5,108 bases of DNA, taken from the NCBI GenBank assembly GCA_025362115.1, contig JANYIK010000054.1, positions 1 to 5,108 on the forward strand. The letters run 5' to 3'. This DNA comes from Methylophilaceae bacterium. Its GTDB lineage: Bacteria > Pseudomonadota > Gammaproteobacteria > Burkholderiales > Methylophilaceae. The notes below the pieces were generated by a model. That model did no database searches. It was given only the letters and a program-made list of their open reading frames with translations, and was not told the DNA's origin. Shown in pieces: positions 1 through 5,108 of this stretch. The translations under genes were made by a program, and so were the position numbers. Position 1 is the stretch's first letter, and every line of letters begins with the position of its first letter.

Positions 1-1073
1 CTGCCTGCGCCGCCGGTGAATAGCGGCGAGCCATTGAGAACGATGCCGAATCGACAGCCGCCCTCCACTGCCAAGCGCATCTTGGAAACTAGGTGCAGCA
101 GGAACAGCATGGAACCATCCGAAACACGCGGCAGGCCAGGGCCAAAGCGGCCATCGTGGCCTTTTTGTTCGTATTCCTGGCGGATTTCCTTTTCGACCTT
201 TTTCCATTCAACGCCGAAGGGCGGGTTGGAGAGCATGTAGTCGAATTTCTTATCCGAGTGGCCGTCGTCGGACAAGGTGTTGCCGAGCACGATGTTGGAG
301 ACATCCTGCCCCTTGATGAGCATATCGGCCTTGCAGATGGCGTAGGATTCGGCGTTGAGTTCCTGCCCATAGACATTAAGCCGGGCATCGGGGTTGTGGG
401 CATGCATATAGTCGGCAGCGGCAGATAGCATGCCGCCCGTGCCCGCTGTTGGGTCGTACAGGGTGCGGATAACGGGCTTGTTGAGCTCGTCGTCGTCCTC
501 GACAAACAGCAGATGCACCATCAGATCTATGACTTCGCGCGGGGTAAAATGCTCCCCTGCGGTTTCGTTGGAGATTTCGGCAAATTTACGGATCAGTTCT
601 TCGAACGCCAGCCCCATCTGCTCGTTACTGACGGCTTTGGGATGCAGGTCGATCTTGGCGAAGCGCTCGGTGACATGGTAAAGCAGGCCGCATTTTTGCA
701 AGCGCTCGACCTGGGTGAGAAAGTCGAAGCATTCAAAAATATCCAGGATGGAAGAAGAAAACCCCTCGACATATTTCGCAAGGTTTTCACGCAAATGGTC
801 CTGGTCACCCATCAGAGTTTTTAAATCCATAGGGGAGACGTTATAGAACTTGTGTCCAGCGACCCGCTGCAAAAACAGATCGGGGTTGATACCCGCTTTC
901 TGCTTGTCCGCCAGTTCAGCAAGCACGGCAGCCTTGGTGGGTTCCAGTACGCAATCCAGACGGCGCAGTACGGTGAACGGCAAAATGACCTTGCCGTATT
1001 CGGACTGGCGATAGTCGCCGCGTAGTAGATCGGCTACCGACCAGATAAAAGAAGATAAGGCTTGTTGGTTCAT
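1..1073 (-). CDS. hsdM: Type I restriction-modification DNA adenine methyltransferase subunit M (partial, N-terminal 357 residues)
   Basis: Transfers a methyl group from S-adenosylmethionine to adenine N6 in the recognition site of a type I R-M complex, where it pairs with a specificity subunit (HsdS) and a motor nuclease (HsdR). The frame is open from the ATG at 1073-1071 to the left edge, so the C-terminus is missing. Residues ~5-140 look like the helical HsdM N-terminal domain (start MNQQALSSFIWSVADLLRGD). The Rossmann methyltransferase domain follows: HFTPREV at 175-181, the SAM-binding motif I DPTAGTGGM at 207-215, and the catalytic motif IV SNPPFG at 282-287, typical of N6-adenine enzymes. 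The last visible residues (NGSPLFTGGAG) are also typical of this family. It starts 35 bp after the YdbH-like gene on the same strand, with no clear Shine-Dalgarno: the bases before the ATG are A-rich (ACAAAAACTAA). No frameshift or stop is seen. Family assignment is firm; activity and specificity cannot be read from this part. Confidence 0.95.
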   Translation of the reverse strand, partial: MNQQALSSFIWSVADLLRGDYRQSEYGKVILPFTVLRRLDCVLEPTKAAVLAELADKQKAGINPDLFLQRVAGHKFYNVSPMDLKTLMGDQDHLRENLAKYVEGFSSSILDIFECFDFLTQVERLQKCGLLYHVTERFAKIDLHPKAVSNEQMGLAFEELIRKFAEISNETAGEHFTPREVIDLMVHLLFVEDDDELNKPVIRTLYDPTAGTGGMLSAAADYMHAHNPDARLNVYGQELNAESYAICKADMLIKGQDVSNIVLGNTLSDDGHSDKKFDYMLSNPPFGVEWKKVEKEIRQEYEQKGHDGRFGPGLPRVSDGSMLFLLHLVSKMRLAVEGGCRFGIVLNGSPLFTGGAG

Positions 1074-1108
1074 TTTAGTTTTTGTATTGGGAAAACCAGC
1101 TTGTTGAT

Positions 1109-2848
1109 CTATTTGATAATCGGTTTACTGTTGCCTTTGGTAATGTCCTGCACCCGTTCCAACAACTCTTTCCAACCCACGTTGCGATTGTAGCCCAGCA
1201 CGGTGATGGATGGGATGCCGCTACCTTTGACCATCACGTAGCCGGATTGCGCCTCCTCCACTCCGCCCATCTCACATATCCCTTTGCGCAGGCGGCAACT
1301 GAGTGCGATTTTTTGATAATTGAACACATCAAAAAAGTGTAGGAAACTACGCTGTATCGCCGCTGCTGCGCCTGCTCCGCCTAGTGCCGAGATGTTTTGC
1401 ACCGCGCGTTGCGAAATCTTCTTGGGATAGCTGCCAGCGCTGCTATAAAACTTGGCATCAAATTTAACCGGCTGCTTGCCGGAGAGCTCCAAGCCGGTCA
1501 CGTCACCATCCAAACGCCCTTGCATATCACCGAATGAGAAAGTTTTGGTCAGCAGCGCCAAATCTAGTTGCCGCATGGTGATGTCAGCCATCAAACGCGG
1601 TGCCAACCCCAAGGGCTCGTCCATCACCAGATTGTCTACCTTGATGTCGCCATCGAACACACTCAATTTCAACGCTCCATTGCTGGTCAGTTTACCCGCT
1701 TGATATAACACCATAGGGATTTGCGCCTGAATTTTTCCCTCCATACGCGGCCAACCCAGCGCGCGGCTGAATTCCGGCATGGAAATCCCCTGCACCTCAG
1801 CTCGAACGCGCCAATACCAACGGTCGTTGACCAAGGCAGCAGCAGCATCGTCCAGCACCAATCTGCCGTCCAGCACCGGAAAATCCAAATGTGGCGCGAC
1901 CAGTGAATAACGCTCCAAATCTACCTTGTGCTGCGCCGCTCCAAGATTCATCCCCAGCAACTGCCCACCCGCATAACTGATAATTGCGCTGGTTCTGTCC
2001 GCATAACTCCAAGGCAAAGCGGCATTAAGCTTATAAAAAGCAAAGCGATTTTTCTTGTCCGCTACATCCACCTCATGCAGACCCAGATTGAAGTCGGTTA
2101 CGCGTTGCTCACGTATGCTAGCAACCAAATCTGCGTGTCCGGCTACTTCCAAATCGCCTAGAATATTTTTTTCCATGAAAGGCTTGATGAGTAGTGCGTA
2201 GGTGCTATCGAGCGGCAAATTCTTCGCTGCACAATCCAAGCGTGTAATGGTGTTGTCGGGCAAGTGTAATTCACCGTCGAATTTGATATCCCCCACGCTG
2301 GCAATACTCATCAAGCCTTGTGTGACGGTAAATTTATCCTCGTTCCACTCACCTCTCGCTTCCAGCGTATGCCCGCCGTTGGCTACATACAGCGGCTGCC
2401 AGAACAACTCTCCCTCACGCCAGTTGAGTGTAGTCTGCCAAACCCATGTTGCATCTTTACGTTGTGCGCTGATGTTGAAGCTACCCGCCAGTTTATCTGC
2501 CGCCTTGGAGCCTTCTGCATTACTGAACGCGGTATCACGCAGGTTCAAATCGGCTTTGACTTGTTGCGGTTGATTATTTTTTCCTGCGAACGCAAGCTTG
2601 CCTTGCAGCGAACCTCTGCTGAACTTGACGGGCATATTGGACGCAAGCTGGTTAAGGTCAGTTTGCTTAATAATTGTGCTGCCGTACCAGTTGCCATCGG
2701 CATCCAGCGTTACGGAAACATTTTCAAGTTGAGCTTGGGGGTGGCGGACTTCGCCGATGTGGATTTCGAGGTGGCTGGCAGGATAGGCTATCACCGGCAA
2801 CCAAAGCGGGGTGCAACAACACAGCCGCGCTAAGCGGCTCCAGCTCAT
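1109..2848 (-). CDS. Exported AsmA-like / YdbH-like envelope protein
   Basis: A 579-residue protein that I assign to the AsmA-like superfamily (AsmA, TamB, YhdP, YdbH), long beta-rich proteins linked to phospholipid transfer between inner and outer membranes. The closest resemblance seems to be YdbH. Visible: a short basic N-terminus, then a hydrophobic stretch (about 9-24, with three cysteines at 10-12) that fits a signal peptide or anchor; a long body of alternating beta-strand segments with repeated G-x-L/D-G-x-L patterns; an Ala/Gly-rich patch at ~484-501; and a C-terminal part with two cysteines at 518 and 525. It is shorter than E. coli YdbH (about 880 residues), but nothing shows that it is broken. 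The ATG at 2848-2846 overlaps the cysM stop codon, which supports both this start and co-translation with cysM. The stop is TAG at 1111-1109. The CDS is secure; the family name is from remembered sequence style and is moderate. An unrelated beta-rich periplasmic protein is the alternative. Confidence 0.62.
   Translation of the reverse strand: MSWSRLARLCCCTPLWLPVIAYPASHLEIHIGEVRHPQAQLENVSVTLDADGNWYGSTIIKQTDLNQLASNMPVKFSRGSLQGKLAFAGKNNQPQQVKADLNLRDTAFSNAEGSKAADKLAGSFNISAQRKDATWVWQTTLNWREGELFWQPLYVANGGHTLEARGEWNEDKFTVTQGLMSIASVGDIKFDGELHLPDNTITRLDCAAKNLPLDSTYALLIKPFMEKNILGDLEVAGHADLVASIREQRVTDFNLGLHEVDVADKKNRFAFYKLNAALPWSYADRTSAIISYAGGQLLGMNLGAAQHKVDLERYSLVAPHLDFPVLDGRLVLDDAAAALVNDRWYWRVRAEVQGISMPEFSRALGWPRMEGKIQAQIPMVLYQAGKLTSNGALKLSVFDGDIKVDNLVMDEPLGLAPRLMADITMRQLDLALLTKTFSFGDMQGRLDGDVTGLELSGKQPVKFDAKFYSSAGSYPKKISQRAVQNISALGGAGAAAAIQRSFLHFFDVFNYQKIALSCRLRKGICEMGGVEEAQSGYVMVKGSGIPSITVLGYNRNVGWKELLERVQDITKGNSKPIIK
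2845..2848 (-). promoter_or_regulatory. ATGA stop/start overlap coupling cysM to the YdbH-like gene
   Basis: On the minus strand the bases ATGA hold the start ATG of the downstream gene (2848-2846) and the TGA stop of cysM (2847-2845). Such 4-base overlaps normally mean that the ribosome ending the first gene restarts on the second, so both are made from one mRNA at linked rates. The overlap is seen directly; coupling is inferred. Confidence 0.8.
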
Positions 2849-3732
2849 TCGGGGAAGACCCCTGTGGAAAGGTAGCGGTCGCCACGGTCGCAGACAATGG
2901 AAACAATGACCGCATTGTCCACTTCTTTACTCAACTGCAACGCTGCAAACAGTGCGCCCCCAGAAGAAATCCCGGCAAATATCCCCTCTTCCCGCGCCAA
3001 GCGGCGCGTCATCTCTTCCGCATCCTGTTGGCCCACATAGATCATGCGGTCTATGCGCGAAAAGTCGCAAATCTTGGGCAGATATTCCATAGGCCATTTG
3101 CGAATGCCGGGTATTTGCGCGCCCTCTTCCGGCTGTACGCCGATGATCTGGATATTCGGATTTTGTTTTTTCAGATAACGCGAAGCCCCCATGATGGTGC
3201 CGGTGGTGCCCATGCTGGAGACGAAATGGGTGATTTTGCCCTGCGTGTCATGCCAGATTTCCGGCGCGGTAGATCCATAGTGCGCCAGCGGGTTATCTTG
3301 ATTAGCGAATTGGTCAAGGATGATGCCCTTGCCCTCGGCTTGCAGCCTATCCGCCATATCGCGGGCACCTTCCATGCTGGCTTCCTTTGAGGTCAGCACC
3401 AGTTCTGCACCGTAGGCCTTCATGGTTTGGCGGCGCTCGAGTGATTGATTTTCCGGCATCACCAAAATCAATCTGTAGCCTTTAATCGCCGCCGCCATTG
3501 CCAGTGCAATGCCAGTATTGCCAGAAGTAGCTTCGATCAAGGTATCGCCAGGCTTGATGTCGCCACGCGCTTCGGCGTGCTGGATCATGGAAAGCGCCGG
3601 GCGGTCTTTCACCGAACCGGCGGGATTATTGCCTTCCAGTTTCACCAGTATCGTATTGCTGGTTTTTCCGGGGATGCGCTGCAACTGCACCAGTGGGGTG
3701 TCGCCGACAAAATGTTCTATGGTTTTATACAT
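2845..3732 (-). CDS. cysM: Cysteine synthase B (O-acetylserine sulfhydrylase B)
   Basis: Cytoplasmic PLP enzyme, last step of cysteine synthesis: O-acetylserine plus sulfide gives cysteine. CysM-type enzymes also accept thiosulfate to make S-sulfocysteine. The 295 residues match the usual size (E. coli CysM is about 303). Visible motifs: NPAGSVKDR at 36-44 with the PLP Schiff-base lysine K42; the substrate loop TSGNTG at 69-74; the phosphate-binding GTTGT at 175-179; and SSGGA at 256-260, where a serine contacts the PLP ring nitrogen. The segment PEEGAQIPGIRKWP (201-214) and the end VCDRGDRYLSTGVF separate CysM from CysK, whose equivalents differ. The start ATG at 3732-3730 has a good ribosome site (AAAGG, 5 nt away). 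It lies downstream of dsbB with a repeat element between, and overlaps the next gene by 4 bp. I see no convincing sigma-70 promoter in the 48 AT-rich bases between the repeat and the ATG, so the promoter is undetermined. Confidence 0.96.
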   Translation of the reverse strand: MYKTIEHFVGDTPLVQLQRIPGKTSNTILVKLEGNNPAGSVKDRPALSMIQHAEARGDIKPGDTLIEATSGNTGIALAMAAAIKGYRLILVMPENQSLERRQTMKAYGAELVLTSKEASMEGARDMADRLQAEGKGIILDQFANQDNPLAHYGSTAPEIWHDTQGKITHFVSSMGTTGTIMGASRYLKKQNPNIQIIGVQPEEGAQIPGIRKWPMEYLPKICDFSRIDRMIYVGQQDAEEMTRRLAREEGIFAGISSGGALFAALQLSKEVDNAVIVSIVCDRGDRYLSTGVFPE

Positions 3733-3737
3733 TGCAA

Positions 3738-3743
3738 CCTTTA
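3738..3743 (-). promoter_or_regulatory. Ribosome binding site of cysM
   Basis: Minus strand TAAAGG, 5 nt before the ATG at 3732. It is purine-rich and well spaced, and supports that start over internal ones. Confidence 0.7.
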
Positions 3744-3785
3744 GATAAATGGTTCTTTAACACTCGAAATCTCATCTACCTCGTC

Positions 3786-3805
3786 ATTCCGGCGGAGGCC
3801 GGAAT
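3786..3805. repeat. Left-arm hairpin of the inverted-repeat element
   Basis: Perfect 8-bp stem ATTCCGGC / GCCGGAAT with loop GGAG, 20 bp in all, the same overall size as the dRS3 palindrome but with ATTCCG rather than ATTCCC. No T-run follows on either strand, so it is not a standard intrinsic terminator. Confidence 0.8.
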
Positions 3806-3862
3806 CCAGTCAAATCTCGACGAAGTACGATGTCTACATGGCAAGACAAGTGGCTTATCTGG

Positions 3863-3909
3863 ATTCCCGCCGCAGCCTGCCCTCGAATGCTTTAGTCGGG
3901 GGCGGGAAT
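3863..3909. repeat. Right-arm hairpin of the inverted-repeat element
   Basis: Perfect 9-bp stem ATTCCCGCC (3863-3871) / GGCGGGAAT (3901-3909). The loop holds a weaker inner stem, CTCGA (3882-3886) with TCGGG (3896-3900), including one G-T pair. Read on the minus strand it begins 11 nt after the dsbB stop, so it would sit at the 3' end of the dsbB message, where such folds can slow RNA decay or weaken read-through. No U-run follows it. Confidence 0.72.
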
Positions 3910-3920
3910 GACGATAGCGA

Positions 3921-4415
3921 TTATTTGTAACGTAGCACCAATAGCGCGTACACACCCAAACCCACAAAAGCCGCCAACGACATCTGCGGTATAGTGAAAC
4001 CCAGAAACGTCCAGCCAATCTCGGAGCATTCGCCAGTGCCTTTGAAAATCAATTGCATCGCGCGGCTAGCGGGGAAAGTATGGATAAGGTAGTCGAATCC
4101 TGCTCCACATTCACTCATCACCTTGTCGGGATTAGCTTGTATCCAGATGTGGCGCGATGCAATACCCGCTCCGATGAGCGCGGCAACAACTTGCAACATG
4201 GCATAAATCTTACGAGCGAATTTATTGGGATTGTGCAGCGCCGCCAATAAAAAAACCACACCCAAACCCATAAACGCGATGCGCTGTGAAATGCACAGCG
4301 GGCAAGGGTCAAGATTGAATTTAGTTTGCAGTGCTAGCGCCAAACCCACCAGACCAAAACTCACTACAAAGCCGAGGAAATATCCTCTGCGTCCCATCGT
4401 CAATTTTTCAAACAC
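3921..4415 (-). CDS. dsbB: Disulfide bond formation protein B (DsbB)
   Basis: Inner-membrane enzyme that reoxidises the periplasmic thiol oxidase DsbA and passes the electrons to quinone. Numbered from a GTG start at 4415 (164 residues): four membrane segments at about 11-29, 45-60, 69-88 and 143-160; the first periplasmic pair CPLC at 38-41; arginine R45 just after it, matching the quinone-contacting arginine of the family; and the second periplasmic pair C103 and C130 in SECGAGFD and GECSEIGW. The ending LGFTIPQ before the last helix is also typical. All four redox cysteines are present, and the length fits (E. coli 176). Start choice: the GTG has GAGGA 6 nt upstream, while the ATG at 4397 (158 residues) has no ribosome site; both keep every domain. 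The frame stays open upstream to 4553, but that part overlaps cysG and is unlikely to be translated. The stop is TAA at 3923-3921. Function is firm, the start less so. Confidence 0.93.
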   Translation of the reverse strand: MFEKLTMGRRGYFLGFVVSFGLVGLALALQTKFNLDPCPLCISQRIAFMGLGVVFLLAALHNPNKFARKIYAMLQVVAALIGAGIASRHIWIQANPDKVMSECGAGFDYLIHTFPASRAMQLIFKGTGECSEIGWTFLGFTIPQMSLAAFVGLGVYALLVLRYK

Positions 4416-4421
4416 GGCAAT

Positions 4422-4426
4422 TCCTC
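4422..4426 (-). promoter_or_regulatory. Ribosome binding site favouring the GTG start of dsbB
   Basis: Minus strand GAGGA lies 6 nt before the GTG at 4415-4413. From the alternative ATG at 4397 it would be 24 nt away, too far to act, so it decides for the GTG. Confidence 0.55.
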
Positions 4427-4454
4427 GTAAAGCGCGACTGACCAAAGTCGCAAG

Positions 4455-4460
4455 TATAAT
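4455..4460 (+). promoter_or_regulatory. Consensus -10 element (TATAAT) for cysG, possibly shared with dsbB
   Basis: A perfect sigma-70 TATAAT sits 7 nt before the cysG ATG. The base run TATAATA is near-symmetric: the minus strand reads TATTATA, so TATTAT (4461-4456) could serve as the -10 of dsbB, giving a leader of about 30-35 nt that contains GAGGA. No good -35 is seen at the normal distance on either strand (plus 4432-4437 is GCGCGA), so activity would need an activator or other contacts. Confidence 0.5.
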
Positions 4461-4467
4461 AGACCTC

Positions 4468-5108
4468 ATGGATTTTCTGCCCATCTTCATCAACATTCGC
4501 AACCACACCTGTGTGGTCATCGGCGGGGGCGAAGTCGCCGCACGCAAAGTCACTATGCTGCTGAAGGCTCAAGCCCACGTCATCGTAGTCGCGCCAGAGC
4601 TATGTAGCGCCTTGCAGCAAGCAGATATTCAGCATATCCATGCCCAATTCCAGCCATCACATCTGGATGGTGCCAGACTAGTGATTGCCGCAACCGATGA
4701 TCATGCCGTCAACCTGGCGGTTTACAACGCCGCACAGGCATACCATATCCCGGTCAACGTCGTAGACACGCCAGCACTCTGTTCGTTCGTCATGCCCGCC
4801 ATCATTGACCGCTCACCTATCGTGGTAGCGATTTCCAGCGGTGGTGCGGCACCTGTATTGGCGAGACTGTTACGTGCAAGGCTGGAAACCATGATCCCCG
4901 CTGGATATGGCCGCTTAGCTGGTCTGGCCGCCAAATTCCGTGACCAGGTCAAACAAAAACTGGGCGCAGGCCTACCGCGACGCGCTTTCTGGGAGAACGT
5001 GTTCGAGGGCGCCATCGGTGAAGACATGCTGGCTGGGCGTGAAGAGCTGGCTCATCAGCGCCTGCAATACGAGCTTGATACTGCCAAGCCTGCTACCACC
5101 GGCGAGGT
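4468..5108 (+). CDS. cysG: Siroheme synthase, N-terminal precorrin-2 dehydrogenase / sirohydrochlorin ferrochelatase domain (partial)
   Basis: Cytoplasmic enzyme making siroheme, the cofactor of sulfite and nitrite reductases. The visible part (213 residues, open at the right edge) is the CysG-B module, which oxidises precorrin-2 with NAD+ and inserts iron. The start MDFLPIF and the Rossmann NAD-binding loop VIGGGEVAARK (17-27) follow E. coli CysG closely. ATDD (75-78), NVVD with D100 (matching the catalytic Asp104 of the enterobacterial enzyme), MPAIIDRSP (109-117) and SSGGAAPVLARLLR with S124 (matching Ser128) all align without gaps between the key sites. The last codons, TTGE then GT-, match the linker that in full CysG leads into the uroporphyrinogen-III methyltransferase domain (GEV...), so the gene is probably the full fusion and not a stand-alone Met8p-like protein. 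It is transcribed away from dsbB. No Shine-Dalgarno precedes the ATG; the nearest upstream signal is TATAAT. Confidence 0.94.
   Translation, partial: MDFLPIFINIRNHTCVVIGGGEVAARKVTMLLKAQAHVIVVAPELCSALQQADIQHIHAQFQPSHLDGARLVIAATDDHAVNLAVYNAAQAYHIPVNVVDTPALCSFVMPAIIDRSPIVVAISSGGAAPVLARLLRARLETMIPAGYGRLAGLAAKFRDQVKQKLGAGLPRRAFWENVFEGAIGEDMLAGREELAHQRLQYELDTAKPATTGE

Larger units (their letters stand above)
3781..3914. mobile_element. Non-coding inverted-repeat element (MITE/REP-like), about 134 bp
   Basis: The two ends are exact 10-bp inverted copies, TCGTCATTCC at 3781-3790 and GGAATGACGA at 3905-3914; 12 of 13 positions match if extended inward. Inside there is a second inverted pair, GGAATCCAG (3801-3809) and CTGGATTCC (3859-3867). 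Each arm can also fold on itself, giving two hairpins joined by a ~50-bp spacer. The arms resemble the widespread proteobacterial ATTCCCGC-type palindromes (compare dRS3 of Neisseria, ATTCCC-N8-GGGAAT). It carries no convincing reading frame, so if mobile it would depend on a transposase elsewhere. I find no clear target-site duplication: left flank CTACC, right flank TAGCG. It fills most of the gap between dsbB and cysM. That it is a repeat family member is from recognition, not a search. Confidence 0.65.

Noticed and set aside
89..505. A second minus-strand frame (138 codons) inside hsdM
   Set aside because: It is out of frame with hsdM, which carries motifs I and IV intact through this stretch; the product is Ser/Thr/Arg-rich with no recognisable domain.
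1074..1150. A dedicated promoter for hsdM
   Set aside because: Only weak partial matches (a TATCAA-like -10 with a badly spaced TTACCA) are present; not strong enough to list.
2318..3390. Long plus-strand open frames across the YdbH-like gene and cysM
   Set aside because: They lie antisense to two well-supported genes, show no family motifs, and have compositions expected from reading the opposite strand.
3733..3780. A sigma-70 promoter for cysM between the repeat and the gene
   Set aside because: AT-rich, but candidate hexamers match the consensus at only about half the positions; no pair with good spacing.
3786..3909. The repeat hairpins as rho-independent terminators for dsbB
   Set aside because: Stems are GC-rich, but no T-run follows on the minus strand; they belong to the repeat element and their effect on transcription is unknown.
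4416..4553. An upstream extension of the dsbB frame to an ATG at 4553, giving a 210-residue protein
   Set aside because: The added residues overlap the start of cysG, have no DsbB likeness and would put an odd extension before the first helix; the GAGGA/GTG at 4415 fits better.
1..5108. CRISPR array, tRNA, rRNA, riboswitch or toxin-antitoxin pair
   Set aside because: No regularly spaced repeats, cloverleaf, conserved RNA core or small paired genes were seen on either strand.

Overview
The window reads as bacterial chromosome, most likely from a betaproteobacterium; a Gallionellaceae/Nitrosomonadales-like iron or methyl oxidiser is my best guess. The guess rests on the style of the DsbB, CysM and CysG proteins, the moderate GC content and a palindromic 'ATTCCCGC...GCGGGAAT' repeat of a kind common in these genomes. 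Taxonomy is inference only.

Layout, left to right. Positions 1-1073 (minus) hold the N-terminal 357 residues of a type I restriction-modification DNA adenine methyltransferase (HsdM), running off the left edge. After a 35-bp gap, 1109-2848 (minus) encodes a 579-residue exported AsmA/YdbH-like envelope protein. Its ATG overlaps the TGA of cysM (2845-3732, minus; O-acetylserine sulfhydrylase B) in an ATGA junction. A 188-bp gap (3733-3920) follows, mostly filled by a ~134-bp inverted-repeat element that looks like a MITE or REP-type repeat. Next is dsbB (about 3921-4415, minus; quinone-linked disulfide oxidase). A short divergent control region at about 4416-4467 separates it from cysG (4468 to beyond the right edge, plus). 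Only the precorrin-2 dehydrogenase/ferrochelatase half of CysG is present, and the window ends at the entrance to the methyltransferase domain.

Functional theme. Three of the five genes concern sulfur or thiols: CysG makes siroheme, the cofactor of assimilatory sulfite (and nitrite) reductase; CysM turns sulfide or thiosulfate into cysteine or S-sulfocysteine; DsbB reoxidises DsbA to drive periplasmic disulfide formation. The YdbH-like protein is coupled to cysM by overlap. The hsdM gene looks like the edge of a separate defence locus. hsdS and hsdR are not in view and would have to lie to the left.

No strikingly new system is visible. The best leads are the symmetric TATAAT element that may drive dsbB and a leaderless cysG from one site, the repeat element inserted between dsbB and cysM, and the cysM/YdbH-like coupling.
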